A stretch of DNA of 64,000 nt from Torymus aiolomorphi (GCA_036365515.1 CM070876.1:123026810-123090809), one strand, 5' to 3'. Shown: positions 33,647 to 45,951, counted from the first letter of the stretch. The notes: generated by a model not told the origin, from the sequence alone. Made by a program: numbers and translations.

Positions 33647-36014
33647 AAATAAAAATTGTTAATTTTTAAATTTATTTATTTATTTATTATATTAATAATA
33701 AATTAATTTTTAAATTTATTTATTTATTTATTATATTAATAATAAATTAATTGTTTAATTTATTTATTTATTTATTTATATCAAATTTATATAAATTTTG
33801 AGCTGATAAATAAAGTTATCATTTGAAATAGAAGTAAAATATCTATATTTTAAAATAAAAGAAATAGCTATCACGGTTGTTTTGTTATTAACAAAAACGT
33901 GTTTTTTTTATATTTCATAATTCATATTTTTTAAGAAAAAAAAATTTATAGCATCGTTGTTCTTTTGTTATTAACAAAAACGTGTTTTTAAAAAAGTTCA
34001 TAACTCACAAATAAATTATAATAATGCAGAATATAATGCATTCATAATGCATTGTATGCAGTACTGCGGGATTCGTGACTAACCGACAGCTTGTTGGACC
34101 CGGCCGGAATACATACTGCACTACTCGCTACCCCGATCGGAGCGCCACCTACTCTTATACTATTTTAATTATTCATCAGTTTTGAATACTTAAACTCAAG
34201 AATTCAATCTTGAAAATTCAAACATGTTACATTTTGACGCCAATACTATATACTTTTATAATATACTGATGATAACATCATTGGAGTTATGAGTTTAAAA
34301 AAAAAAAACACGTTTTTGTTTTTGATGATAACTAAAGAACCGTGATAGATAGAAAATTAAGTTTTTTTAGAAAATATAGGTATTTAATTCTCTTTCGAGT
34401 GCCGCCCACCCCATTCAGATACATAGAGCCGTTCTTGAGAAATTACGATTTAAAAAACATGTCAAAAAATTTTTAACCTCAAATATCTCTGAAACTTATG
34501 GACCAATAATTTTGCCCAAAGAACTCGACCGAGAACTATAAAAAATCTACCTCTAAAAGGAATTTTGAAGCTACCCTGTTGAAAATATCCATGTGGATTT
34601 TACACTGATTTCCACATGGAATCCATATGGAATCCATATGGAATCTATACGGATTCCATATGGATTCCATGTCGATTCCATGTGGAAATCAGTCCCAAAT
34701 CGTCCTGTGGACTTCCACATGGAATTCTATATAGATTTCCTTATGAATTTTTCTACAAACATTTGTAAAACAAAATCCGTATGGATTTCCATGTAGATTT
34801 CCATGGGGAAATCCAGGTAAAAACGACATAATCTATATAGATTTCCACATGGATTTCCATATGGTAATTTTAATGTTTATAAAAATGTTTATTTATAAAA
34901 TTGTTATATTTTTTTTTACTAGGATACATATTTTTGACAACAAGTACTGTAGAATCTTTTCGAAGAATTACATAAAAGGAAATTATAGTTTATAATTTTT
35001 TATGCTTTACTGATATGGTAAAAAACGTATCCCTAGTAAAAAAATTAAAAAATTTTATAAATAAACATTTTTATAAACATTTAAATTACCACATGGAAAT
35101 CCATATGGAAATCTACATGGATCATATCGTTTTTATCTGGATTTCTCCATGGAAAACTACATGGAAATCCATACGGATTTTGTTTTACAAATATTTGTAG
35201 AAAAATTCATATAGAAATCTATATGGAATTCCATGTGGAAATCCACAGGACGATTTGGGACTGATTTCCACATGGGATCCACGTAGAATCCATATGGAAT
35301 CCGTATAGATTCCATATGGATTCCATATGGATTCCATGTGGAAATCAATGTAAAATCCACATGGATATTTTCAACAGGGTATTAAGTCAATTTTACTCTT
35401 GTAATCGTTAGACATACAAAACTGATTTTTTTCATTTTTCAATTTTTTACTCAAAATCTAGCCTACAGAATGTATTCAAATTTTAACAGATTATAGCTAT
35501 TTATATTCTGTATTATCATGATTTTCTCAAAAAAATTGACCGTTAAGTTTAGGAGTTATAAGCTTCTAAAAAAAAACACGTTTTTGTTAATAACAAAAGA
35601 ACCGTGATAGCTAGAAACTCTTTTTTTAGAAAATATAGATATTTTAATTCTCTTTGGAACGCTACCCATCAGATTCGAATAACTCGATCCTATCATTAAA
35701 AAAAATCAAAAAACAGTTTTGAGAAAACCGAAAATTTGAAAAAAAAACAAAAACGCATCGTCCCAATAAAAAAACGGGTTTTTGAACCGCATTCACGCAA
35801 AAAAAATTAAAAAAAATGAGACGTGTCCGGTCAAAATCGACCGAGTAGAAGCTGAGATCCAGGCGTATGCACACACACACACACATACATACATCCATTC
35901 AGACATTTTTCAAAAACCATGTATTTTGATTCCTAACACCTCGGAACACAATTATAACATGTTTTTACAACAACTGAAAAATTTAATATCACAAAGCTTC
36001 CTCTAGGAGGAAGC
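33647..36014. mobile_element. 2.4-kb composite insert in the Helitron 3' tail
   Basis: Absent from H2 and H3, whose tails read straight through at this point. It begins with AT-rich 56-bp repeats (33660-33780). It carries an inverted pair containing CACGGTT-GTTATTAACAAAAACGTG-like sequence (about 33866-33912 and 35570-35618), encloses the foldback element 34574-35379, has a CA-rich microsatellite (35868-35893) and ends in a perfect 8-bp hairpin GCTTCCTC-TAG-GAGGAAGC (35996-36014) followed by A-rich sequence. The ending resembles retrotransposon 3' tails with a stem-loop. No reverse transcriptase is visible. Confidence 0.55.
34574..35379. mobile_element. Foldback element with CCCTGTTGAAAAT ends, copy 2
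   Basis: 806 bp, closely related to 6464-7264: same ends, same TCCATATGGA-type subrepeats, same centre. Here the flanks are a clean TA on both sides (34572-34573 and 35380-35381), which identifies the target duplication that copy 1 does not show. Confidence 0.85.
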
Positions 36015-36042
36015 AAAAAATAATTAGTTATATAAGTAAATA

Positions 36043-36553
36043 TGAGGCGTTTCACGTCAGCTCTCCAGGCGCGGCGCGCGAGCGCGAAATCATGCTGTTT
36101 TCAGCTTGTGTTTGAAGGGCTAAGATGTATCTAAAAAAAATAATCCCCAAGTGAATTCGATGTATTTTTTTCTCAGCTTTCCGATGGTGCTATTAGTTTC
36201 TCAAAATTTTTCAATTCTAAGTATTTCTTGAATAATATCTCGAAAACATCAAAAAACCCGTATGTAGAAAAAGGCTATATCCATGTAAAATTTCCTCCTC
36301 TTTCGATCTAGCAAGTCAAAAAAAATATTAAAAATATAGTTTTTGAGATATAACACGTTTTATGTTTTTTTGAGGTTAGAATTGAAAAATTTTGAGAAAC
36401 TAATAGAACCATCGGAAAGCTGAGGAAAAAATACATCGAAATCAATTGGGGATTATTTTTTTTAGATACATCTTAGCCCTTGAAACACAAGCTGAAAACA
36501 GCATGATTTCGCGCTCGCGCGCCGCACCTGGAGGGCTGACGTGAAACGCCTCA
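36043..36553. mobile_element. Palindromic MITE, TGAGGCGTTTCACGTCA family, copy 2
   Basis: 511 bp, self-complementary, with TA flanks. H2 at about 43164-43175 shows the uninterrupted target AAGTAAATATGTATAT, so this is a genuine insertion with TA duplication. Its interior (GGCGCGGCGCGCGAGCG near the ends) matches copy 3 at 46315-46825. Confidence 0.9.
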
Positions 36554-37142
36554 TATGTATATATATATTCATTGCATATATTTATTAAAAAATATGTTCA
36601 TATATATTCAAAAACTAAATTTCTCAATATAAAATATACGCAATAAAAGTATAAAATAAAGGAGAAATTATTTGAATGATAAGAGATTTTAATAATTAGC
36701 TAAATGAACATTGTATATAAAATTTAATTAAGTTTCGATTTGATCCATATAAAAATACAAATAAAATCAAAGAAAAGATTTTTAAATCAAACTTATTAAA
36801 GTGATTATGCTCTTATATTTTCAAAAAACAAATTTCACAATATAAAATATACGCTATAATAGTATAAAATAAATGAGAAATTGTTTAAACGATATTATAA
36901 GAGTTGTAAATCAATAGCTAAATGAATTCGGTATACGAAATTTATTTAAGTTTCAGTTTAAACATAAAATATTAAAATAAAATGCAACATAAGATTTTTA
37001 AATCAAAATTGAGAGCGTAAATGTACTCTTATATATTCAAAAAAATCACTACCTTGAAAATAAATAGGTTCAAAGTCTTTAAGGTCTTACTTTTCAAAGT
37101 TGGAGGGTTAACGAGCGGAGCGAGTAGGGTACGCAGCCCCTA

Positions 37143-37143
<1 letters not shown>
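36554..37143 (+). repeat. Helitron H1 3' tail and terminus
   Basis: AT-rich tail homologous to 43170-43759 (H2) and 48965-49559 (H3), ending GAGCGGAGCGAGTAGGG, a decayed hairpin and CTAG. A (TA)n tract follows from 37144. Confidence 0.8.
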
Positions 37144-37187
<44 letters not shown>

Positions 37188-37189
37188 CA

Positions 37190-37530
37190 TATAGCTCTAC
37201 AGCATTTTGAGGATTATATTCGGTAAAAATACCGACTTTTGAAGATTTTTTAGCATTTCAAGGAGCACCCTGAAAAGTCGTCGGTACCCGCTTAGCATTT
37301 TGAGGATTTTTTGCGGCGTCCACAAAAGTGTGTTAATACATCGATTTCGGAAATTCCGTAATATTTTTCCGTAAAAGCGGATGCCGCAGGCGTCGTGGTG
37401 TAGTCAATAACCTTAGGGTCATTATTTCTTTAGTCACGCGCTTGTTTCCTGATTGTTTATAACAATGTTTATATTTGTGTCACTACTATTGTAGAAAACC
37501 TTTATGAAATTCTCAAAAGGATCCGAGGAT

Positions 37531-37540
<10 letters not shown>
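37190..37540. mobile_element. Core-motif element E5 (CATTTTGAGGATT arms)
   Basis: Between (TA)n tracts. Arm units are AGCATTTTGAGGATTTT-like with CCTCAAAA-type relatives. The core complement of GTGACTAAAGAAATAAT is at 37421-37437, next to ACCTTAGGGT. It follows the H1 3' end directly. It shares the GCGG-GCCGCAGGC stretch with E3. Confidence 0.55.
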
Positions 37541-37562
<22 letters not shown>

Positions 37563-37569
<7 letters not shown>

Positions 37570-37795
37570 CATCAAATGCAGCTTTTGAGGAGCTATGTCA
37601 GCACGGATTCGATACTTTGAGGATTTTTCGGACTTTTGAGGACATCCTCAAAATTCCTTCGGTATGAAACGGTACTTTTGAGGATTTATATTAATACCTT
37701 CAACGCAGAGAGGGAGTTATTTCTTTAGTCAAGCATATACGAACTCTGGAGAAAAAAACTATAGATCCTCAAAAGTACCGGTTTCCACAATATAT
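37563..37795. mobile_element. Core-motif element E6 (CTTTTGAGGA arms)
   Basis: Units of CTTTTGAGGA and inverted TCCTCAAAAGTACC. The diverged core complement of TTGACTAAAGAAATAA is at 37717-37731, 70 bp before the H2 5' end. Bounded by (TA)n. Confidence 0.55.
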
Positions 37796-38539
37796 ATATA
37801 ACTTACTATACTATATAATTGTAAGCTGAATTGAGTCGTTAACCCTCCGCGTCCCTCCGCGTCCATCCGCAAAAAGGGTCTTCTCCCTCCGCATCACTCC
37901 GCGTCCCTCCGCGTCCCTCAGCGTCCCACCGCTTTGTCCCTCCGCATTGTCCCTCCGCATTCTCCCTCTAATGACAACTACCTGTGATGCAGAAGACACT
38001 TCTGTCGACAACTTTTGCCTCGTTCCGTTGTCAGTTCTTCACCTCGATACACAAATAAAAGGCTGTTTTCTGAAAACAAACTATGCCACCCTCTTGCCAT
38101 CAGCGCAAGAAGCGCGTTCGCGCATTTATTATAATGCGCACCTTTTCTCCGCAATTAACGAGACCAATTACAAAGCAACTTTTTGAAAGGAAACTTCTTA
38201 ATTATCCAAATCAAGGAAAACGCCAAACTCACGCGAGCGCAGCGCGGCATATAAGCATTCATTTGACAGTTCACTTACAAGTCGAACGCTGTCCGTATTT
38301 TTTCTTTCCAAAGAAAAGTGCAGCAACTGCAAACATAGCATGAGAAAACGGCGAGAGACGGATTGAGTGCCTTCGTTAGTTCTTTCTCTCCCCCTCTCTC
38401 TATGTCTTTCTATTCTTCTCTCTCTTTCTCTTATACACATATAGTATAGGGGAGGCGTTGCCGAGCTCGTCCTCGAACATCTCGCGTCATCATCCTATTC
38501 TACGTTAAAAGTAAATAAACAGAAATGCTCCGCTAGGCA

Positions 38540-38776
38540 GACGCCGCTAAGTATATATAATAAAAAACTAAAGAATCTATTATTATATGATAATAATTTT
38601 CGAACTTTAATCAGATATTATAATAACTTATTTTGCTTTGCTACATTTAGTGCAAACGTAAAATACGAAACGAAATAGCTATTTATAATTTAAAAATTCA
38701 AAGACAAGTTTGTCATATAACGCCAAATACTTTATTACCAAAAAAAATGCAGAACCTTCGTGTGGTCAATTATATA
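38540..38776 (+). pseudogene. H2 Helitron N-terminal coding remnant
   Basis: The CKFC-type Cys motif present in H3 is deleted (junction near 38527-38545). What remains corresponds to the stretch from LSIYNKTLKNLLLYDNNFR to NTLLQKKMQNLRVV with frameshifts. It is interrupted by the MITE at 38777. Confidence 0.7.
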
Positions 38777-39476
38777 TGAGCAATTCCTGGGAAATTTCCC
38801 TTTTACGTCGCCAAAAAAAATGAAAAAATTTTTTTGAATGCACACTTACCACACAAGGTTTTTCTCGTTTCTTGAACCTTACAGAATGTGAAAAATCGTG
38901 TGTTCTAAGCCGATTGAGTGGTATCATTTCTTTACAGCACTTTGAATTTTTCTTATGGAAATTTAACATGGGAAAAATGGGTGAGAATTTGTCATTGATG
39001 ATGAACCAATAACAAGCTATTGAAGAGGCCAAATCAAATTCCACAAAAAAACGATTAAAGGTGAAAATAGAGCTTTAATTTGAGAGGGCAATCGTTAAAA
39101 TCGGTCGATTCGTTGCAAAGCTACGTGAATTTGAAAATGGTGAAAAATGATCAAAAATGAGCGATTTTTGCCAAATCATCGTAATTCTTAAAATTTTCGA
39201 CATTTTTCGCACTTTTTATTCATTTTCAAATTCACGTAGCTTTGCACCGAATCGACCGACAACTTCTCATCCATTTTTCCCATGTTAAATTTCCATAAAA
39301 AAAATTAAAAGTGCTATAAGAAAATGATACCACTCAATCGGCTTGGAACACAAGTTTTTTCACGTTCTGTAAGGTTCAAGAAACGAGAAAAACCTTGTGT
39401 GGTAAGTGTGCATTCAAAAAAATTTTTCATTTATTTTGGCGACGTAAAAGGGAAATTTCCCAGGAATTGCTGCTCA
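38777..39476. mobile_element. Palindromic MITE with TGAGCAATTCCTGGG ends
   Basis: 700 bp. Left end TGAGCAATTCCTGGGAAATT and the inverted right end (with three extra bases) enclose arms sharing TACGTCGCCAAAA, ACACTTACCACACAAGG and AAGCCGATTGAGTGG. Flanks are TA-rich. It lies between two coding parts of H2 at the place where H3 has only (TA)n. Confidence 0.85.
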
Positions 39477-39477
39477 T

Positions 39478-40010
39478 ATATATGATGACAATACTGCAAT
39501 TGAAATGAAAATAAAGAGTCATAAAGATTTAACTCAAGAACATTTAAAATTATTGACTGAAGTTTTAAATAGTAATCCTTATGCTAAACAGTATAAATAT
39601 TTACACGAAATAACTAATACAGAAAAACTTTCAAATTATAAATTATCTTTTGTTAATAAGAATAATAATCAAAAACATAATTATACTAAACCATTAACGT
39701 CGGAATGTTCAGCTATAATTATTTCCAAATCAGGAATCCCTCATAATTATGATCTATGCGTTTATCCGAAAAATAGTTCTAATGAAAAAGAATACACATA
39801 TTTAAGTAAATTATCACATCATGTTGACCCAATGGTATTTCCATTATTTTTTCCTTCAGGAGCTTTAGGCTGGTGTATTGGTTATATTAAAAAAACCATA
39901 TGATCTAAAAGAAAACCTTCTAACAATATTACAGCACTATTCTTATAGATTAGCTTACAGACCAAATTCAGAAAATTTCAATCCACTTTTATTTGAGGGA
40001 GACTAACCCA
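39478..40010 (+). pseudogene. Helitron-like N domain (H2)
   Basis: Coding begins IYDDNTAIEMKIKSHKDL, runs through [12 protein letters not shown] and HHVDPMVFPLFFPSG, and shifts frame at the A-run near 39895; a stop follows near 40003. This domain precedes the HUH nuclease in animal Helitron proteins and is thought to assist DNA binding. About 100 bp of stop-rich sequence separate it from the Rep frame. Confidence 0.8.
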
Positions 40011-40108
40011 ACAATTCTTTTTACATGCCTATGTTATGATAGAAAACAATAGAATGAATTATTTTAGGCAGAAACAAAAAAAAATTACGTACTGAATGTT
40101 ATCAAGGT

Positions 40109-40978
40109 TTGAGGGATCATGTTATAAATAGTGCATTAAATATATCAGAAAATTTTGAAAAAAAAGAAAGACTAGGAAATATTTTTGTACTACCAGCAAC
40201 TTATATAGGTAGTCCTAGATATATGCAGCAACATTATCAAGATGCAATGGCAATAGTAAGAAATATTGGTCGACCTGATTTATTTATAACTATGACGTGT
40301 AATCCTAAGTGGAAAGAATTAAAAAATGTATTAACGACATTTCCTATCGGAACTACGCTCAATGATATACAAAATATTACAGTTAGATTATTTTATACAA
40401 AATTTAAGTGTTTACTTAATGATATAGAAAACCATCAAATTTTTGGAAATGTTTTAGCTTATGTGTATACTATTGAATTTCAGAAAAGACGATTACCGCA
40501 TGCACATCTTGTAGTAACATTAGATCATAAAAATAAATTAATGACACTAGAAGCTATTAATAAACACATTTCTGCTGAGATACCTTCTGATAATGATAAA
40601 AAATTACAAAAATTAGTTGTAAAACATATGTTACATGGACCACATAGTGAAAATTCTTCGTGTTACGATAAATGTAAAGACGTTTGTAAAAAAAATTTTC
40701 CTAAACCTTTTCAATCATCAACAACATTTAAAAAAAATGGTTATCCTCAATATAAACGAACAAATGATTCTCCTGATAATTACACATATCGACTTAAAAG
40801 AAGTAAAAAAATTATTCCAGTAGATAATTCAATAGTAGTACCTTACAATAAATTTTTATTAGAAAAATATAAATGTCATATTAATGTTGAATATTGTGTT
40901 TCAATTCAAAGCATCAAATATATTTTTGATTATATACATAAAGGTAGTGATACAGCTTTTTGTACATTAAAAAAATGA
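40109..40978 (+). pseudogene. Helitron HUH Rep endonuclease (H2)
   Basis: A continuous frame of about 289 codons. Motifs, numbered from the frame start: FITMTCNPKW at 59-68; the HUH-type pair H131 and H133 in RRLPHAHLVV; the double tyrosine Y271/Y275 in SIKYIFDYIHKGSD. In Helitrons this domain nicks and joins single-stranded DNA at the element ends for rolling-circle transposition. All catalytic residues are present here, but the upstream N domain is out of frame and the frame is lost at an A-run near 40970, so the full polyprotein is not made. Confidence 0.85.
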
Positions 40979-41689
40979 TGACAAAAGAAATGGAATATAT
41001 GATGAAATTACTGAATATATTGATGGCCGGTACTTGAGCCCAATGGAAGCAGCATGGCGGTTACAAAAATTTCCCTTATGTGGAAGGAGTCATACTGTTA
41101 TCCGTTTAGCAGTTCATACAGAAAATCAACAAAAAATTTTTTTTGAAGAAAATTATGAAATAGATGCTCTTGATAATTGGAAAACAACTTTAAGAGCGTG
41201 GTTTGGCTTGAATAAAAATGATTAATTTGCAAATAATATAAAATACGATAATATACCGCATTATTATATATTTAACGCAAAAGAAGTTGGGTAAAACGTG
41301 AATGTGAACAAAAACATTATGCTATTGGACGTTTAAATATAGTATCTCCAAAAGATTCTGAAAGATTCGCTTTAAAATTAATATTAAGTCGTATAAAAGG
41401 CGGTACTTCCTTTAAAGATTTACGTACATTTAAAAATGTAACGTACAATGCTCATAAAGAAGCTGCGACTGCAATGGATTTAATAGAAAACGATTTACAA
41501 ATTTAAAAAATTTTTGAAGAAGCATGTCGTATCATGTTACCTTTTCAATGACGTAAATTTTTTACTTCGTTTCTACTAACAGAAAATATTCAAGCCAATA
41601 TTATTAGGGAAAATTTTAAAAAATACTTTAGTGAAGATTTTCATGAAAATAAAGATAACTTAGCTTTACATCATATAAATAAATCATTA
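40975..41689 (+). pseudogene. Rep-helicase linker region (H2)
   Basis: Contains the conserved Helitron blocks PLCGRSHTVIRLAVHTENQQ (41034-41225 frame), then in other frames GRLNIVSPKDSERFALKLIL, GGTSFKDLRTFKNVTYN and the conserved Leu-Glu-Asn-Asp-like LIENDL. At least three frameshifts or stops separate them, so it is clearly decayed. Confidence 0.75.
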
Positions 41690-43084
41690 TTGTTGGAAGA
41701 TTTATCTTGTACAGATTTTGAATTACCTGGATCAGATCCCATCATAAATGATATAAAATACGATAGTAAAATAATTTCAATTAGTAAGGAAATATTCGAA
41801 GATATGTTTACAAAATTAAATGAAGATCAAAAATTTATTTTCGAACAACTTATAAAAAATATAAATAAAATAAATTTTATAGACGGTCCTGGAGGTTCGG
41901 GTAAAACATTTTTATATAAAACTTTAATTTATTATTTGCTATCAAAAGGAAAAAATATTATATCAATGGCTTGAGCTGGTATAGCCTCTATTCTATTACC
42001 CAAAGTAATGACTACTCATAGAACCTTTAGCTTACCATTAGATTTAAATAGTATTGAAAATTCTTTTTTAAAATTAGAATCAGATAAAAAGAAATTATGA
42101 GAAACAGAAATGATGATCTGGGATGAAGCATCTATGATACCCAAAAAAGCTTTAGAAATTATTGACAGAACTTTAAGAGATTTATGTACAAACGATTTAC
42201 CTTTTGGGGGAAAATTAATAATTTTAGTAAGTGATTTTCGACAAATACTCCTCGTAATGAAAAACGGATTTAGAAGTGCTATAATTGAAGACACTATTAA
42301 ATATTCTGAACTTTGGCATTTATTTAAAATTTTCAAATTAAAACACAATATTCGTTCTCAGAATAATGAATTCTCAAAATTATTATTACAAATTGGAGAC
42401 GGTAATATAAATCCTTTTATAATACGTAATAATTGGAGAACTAACGATGTTTGCTTACAAATTTATAAAAATATTAATAAAATAAATGATTATGATCGTG
42501 TTATTTTAGCACCTCATAATGAAGACATTAAATTTTTGAATAAAAAAATTTTAATTTTATTAAATGGTGATAAGAAGACATATTATAGTACAGATTATGC
42601 GACTCATAAAAGTGTTGATCAAAGTGATGACAACATTCGTCTACTTTTTCCAATAGAAATATTAAACAATATTTATGAAGGTTTGGCACCTCATAAATTA
42701 GATTTAAAAGTTAATGCTATTGTTACGTTAATTACAATTTTGAGTATACACGAAGGTTTGTGTAATGGTACTAGACTTAAAATAACCAAATTATTTAGAT
42801 ATAATATTGAAGCAGAAATATTAACAGGAGAAAAAGTAGGTAATAGATTTTTTATTCCAAGAATTACATTAAATACAGGAGAATCCTCTTCATTACCGTT
42901 TATTCTTTATAGAAGACAGTTTCCATTAACATTAGCATTTTACATGACCATTAATAAATTCCAGGGACAAAGTTTTGATTATGTAGGGTTATACATCAAA
43001 AGGCAATTATTCTCACACGGTCAATTATATGTTGCTTTATCACGATGTAGGAATCCATATAATATATATATATATACAAAATAA
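41690..43084 (+). pseudogene. Pif1-type helicase of Helitron H2
   Basis: Walker A GPGGSGKT (41885-41908), motif II MIWDEASM, motif III VSDFRQIL, and late motifs TINKFQGQSFDYVGLYI and HGQLYVALSRCRNP are all visible. Two in-frame stops interrupt it: TGA after ISMA at 41972 and TGA after KKKL near 42098. The last codons (to about 43141) are shifted by a TA-run. The helicase unwinds the element during rolling-circle transposition; this copy is inactive as read. Confidence 0.85.
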
Positions 43085-43759
43085 TTTACAAAATTCATTA
43101 GAAATTGAAATTATTGTTTGGGAAGAAATTCTTGATAATTAAAAAAAAGAATTAGTTATATAAGTAAATATGTATATATATTTATTGCTTATATTTATCA
43201 AAAAATATGTTCATATATATTCAAAAACCAAATTTTTCAATATAAAATATACGCAATAAAAATATAAAATAAAGGAGAAATTATTTGAATGATAAGAGAT
43301 TTTAATAATTAGCTAAATGAAAATTGTATATAAAATTTAATTAAGTTTCGATTTGATCCATATAAAAATACAAAGAAAATCAAAGAAAAGATTTTTAAAT
43401 AAAAATTTTTAAAGTTATTATTCTCTTATATTTTCAAAAAACAAATTTCACAATATAAAATATACGCAATATTAGTATAAAATAAATGAGAAATTGTTTA
43501 AACGATATTATAAGAGTTCTAAATCAATAGCTAAATGAAATCGGTATACGAAATTTATTTAAGTTTCAGTTTATACATCAAATAATAAAAATAAAATACA
43601 ACAAAAGATTTTTAAATCAAAATTGATAGCGTAAATGTACTCTTATATATTCAAAAAAATCACTACCTTGAAAATAAATATGTTCAAAGACTTCAAGGTC
43701 TTATTTTTCGAAGTTGGTGGGTTGACGAGCGGAGCGAGTAGGGGGCGTAGCCCCCCTAG
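43085..43759 (+). repeat. Helitron H2 3' tail and hairpin terminus
   Basis: AT-rich tail, then GAGCGGAGCGAGTA, the hairpin GGGGGCGTAGCCCCC and CTAG. A (TA)n then (ATTT)n tract follows at 43760-43798. Confidence 0.85.
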
Positions 43760-43847
43760 TATATATATATATATATTTATTTATTTATTTCTATATATAT
43801 TGGTGGTGCTGCCAACTTCAATCTGGGTTGAAAAAATTTGCGTGCGA

Positions 43848-43945
43848 GATAACGCCTTCTTCGGCCGATTTCCGAGATAGCGCCTTCTTCGGCCGGACTC
43901 CTAGATAACGCCTTCTTCGGCTGGTCTCCGAGATAATACCTTTCT
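43848..43945. repeat. 31-bp tandem repeat (CGCCTTCTTCGGCCG units)
   Basis: Three to four units of GAGATAACGCCTTCTTCGGC type directly after the TA/ATTT tract that follows H2. It resembles an arm of the core-motif elements, but no core lies nearby. 43946-44190 shows nothing further. Confidence 0.6.
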
Positions 43946-44197
43946 ATTCGGGAGCTACGATGTTATTGGCTCGGAGTTAGATGACTGTGGGTATAGGTAG
44001 AACCCTTGTAAGGCAGGAGATTCAAAACAGAACTAAGCTTGAATACAAAGTATTAAATACAAAGTAGTCCTAGTACGTTAACAATGTGAGAATAAAGATC
44101 ACTGGTTAAGTTCGACATCTTACATTACGCATTTTGTAAGCTGCATTAGAGAGTAATTTATTTAAAATGATTGATTTGAAAAATAAAGAGTACTTAC

Positions 44198-44336
44198 GAT
44201 TGAAAAAAGTCGCAAGCTTCGTTCGTGGTACCCATAAAAGCTACACGACCCTCAGCTATTAATAATATTTTATCAAACATACTAAATAATTCAGACGAAG
44301 GTTGGTGAAGTGTTGCTATTATCGTTTTTCCTCTAG
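44198..44336 (-). CDS. Exon of a White/Scarlet-type ABCG transporter
   Basis: On the minus strand a 139-bp exon is bounded by an acceptor ACAG (44340-44337) and a donor GTAAGT (44197-44192). In the only open phase it encodes [20 protein letters not shown] followed by [14 protein letters not shown] and ACDFFQS. This is the conserved nucleotide-binding-domain segment after Walker B of ABCG half-transporters such as White, Scarlet and Brown, including the H-loop histidine in LHQPSSELF. These proteins import eye-pigment precursors in insects. The exon begins and ends inside codons, as expected for an internal exon. Neighbouring exons were not found in the surrounding sequence, so introns must be large, or this is an isolated copy. 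Closest paralogue not decidable here. Confidence 0.85.
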
Positions 44337-45090
44337 CTGTAAATAAAGAATATAAATTAATAAAAAAATATAGCTTTTAAAAACGTCTAACTCAGTTTTT
44401 GCAACGCAACGTGCTGCATTATTTTTATAGTATTTTTCATTTATCTTAGTATTTTACTAAATATTAAATCTGAGTTAAACGCATTGAAAAGTCACTTAAC
44501 CTTAAATGGATTTAAAATAAAAGCACACACGTCGTCGGGTAAGAGAAACAAGATGCTAACTCGGCCTTGCGCGTGAAAACATCCTTACTCGGCCAAGCGC
44601 GTCAAAAAACCCGTCCTCGGCCGAGAGCGTAAAAAATCCTAACTCGATCAAACGAATAAAAACATTACATCTTAAGGGGATTTCACCAATGAGCCCGGTA
44701 TCCACAGCGCACGGCGCACAGTGTGGCAAACCCAAGAAAAAATGACCGAAATTCTGCTTCCACTTAATTTGTCGAAAGATGTTGTTTTTGCGAAGCCGTT
44801 AGCTCCGATGTATCCAGATTTGTTTATTAACATGTTGTTAATGCATTTCCATGCGCGTGTCATGAATTTGATTCAACTCAAATATTGGACTTATTATCAG
44901 ATTAAAGAATCACTAAAACGATAACATATAAAGCTATATTTAGAATATTTTTATACAAATATGTAATATATACAATCAACTCAATCACATATGATCTTGT
45001 AGCCATATATACATTTATTTTTAATGTTATTATCCAGGACCTCTGCAGATTTTCTTCAATAACGCTGCCAAATTAAACCATAAACTATAA
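44337..45090. other. Probable intron with a 28-bp repeat
   Basis: Upstream of the ABCG exon on its strand. Contains four units of ACTCGGCC-GCGCGT type (44559-44665). A short open frame on each strand at 44672-44924 has no recognisable product. No further ABCG exon is visible. Confidence 0.45.
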
Positions 45091-45094
45091 AAAA

Positions 45095-45420
45095 GTGACT
45101 AAAGAAATAATCCTTTTCTTATTATTGACTTTTGCAGTGACACCTGCGACGCCCCCCTTTAGTTTCCTAGTGTTTTTTCGGAATTCCGGAACAATTTTAG
45201 GGAAAAAAACGTTGTGAAACTGACCCTAAAGATCTTGGAAACTACAGGTAAAGTTCTGGAAACTAACGTTAAACATATACACTTTTCAGGACATGTCCTG
45301 GAAACTAAGAAATGTCCTGGAGGCTAACGTTACCCATACTGAATATCCTGGATACTAACGTTACGCATAGATGTAGTTACATATCTCCCTATATTATATA
45401 TTTGTAAGGGAAAACCTGAC
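45095..45420. mobile_element. Core-motif element E7 (CCTGGAAACTAACGTTA arms)
   Basis: Core GTGACTAAAGAAATAAT at 45095-45111 near the start, followed by units of CTGGAAACTAACGTTA type on one side. The end is AT-rich (TATTATATATTTG). The arm before the core is not clear, so the element may be truncated. Confidence 0.5.
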
Positions 45421-45919
45421 CGATCAGCCCCCACTCACCCCCCTCGCCGCCCCTTCAATGGCCGCCCCTCAGAGCCCCTTAAAACACCGATATAATCCAC
45501 CTATATTCATGTGTTTTAGGATCGTCAGCAGCCCCTCATTTCTCCTCTCATGTCTGTAACCACCGCCGACTATTCTTTAAGTAGAATGCGTGAAAATGAA
45601 GTTAAATTTCGGAACGATTTTTGCCAACGGTCCAATCTTATATTAACAGCGCTCTCGACTCTGACTTACATCGTCTCTGACGGTAATTTAAAAATAAAAG
45701 TAAGTTGTTGAAACTGCCTGATCCAAAGCGTCACCGCGAGATAGTAGACGTAACGGACTTGAAGAACAAGGTCATCGAACCTCGGAAATAGCATCCACTG
45801 AAAATATTTCACGAGCATTTGATTTTGTCTCTTACAGAATGTTTGCATGACGTAATCAAATATCTTGTTTATATCGACGATAATTAATAGAAAGGGATTT
45901 GTAAGTTACGGACGTAGCA

Positions 45920-45920
<1 letters not shown>
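45420..45920. other. Unassigned segment
   Basis: Starts C-rich (CCCCACTCACCCCCCTCGCC). A minus-strand open frame of 60 codons (45666-45848) and splice-like AAAGTAAGT (near 45698) and CTCTTACAG (near 45836) sequences exist, but no protein family is recognised. Could be a host exon or a decayed element. Confidence 0.3.

Positions 45921-45951
<31 letters not shown>

Larger units (their letters stand above)
37801..43759 (+). mobile_element. Helitron H2, most complete copy
   Basis: The 5' end ACTTACTATACTATATAA has lost the canonical TC. The 3' end has a perfect hairpin GGGGGC-GTA-GCCCCC, CTAG at 43756-43759 and T. The order is C-rich minisatellite, CT tract, damaged Cys-rich N-terminus, palindromic MITE (38777-39476), N domain, HUH Rep, linker, Pif1 helicase and AT-rich tail. 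Several frameshifts and stops remain. It serves as the reference to read the broken H1 and H3. Confidence 0.85.

Noticed and set aside
35868..36014. Retrotransposon 3' tail (CA repeat plus terminal hairpin)
   Set aside because: Suggestive but no reverse transcriptase, clear poly(A) tail or target duplication, so kept only as part of a composite insert.
45666..45848. Possible exon near splice-like sequences
   Set aside because: Neither strand gives a recognisable product, and the donor and acceptor words do not frame the open stretch consistently.
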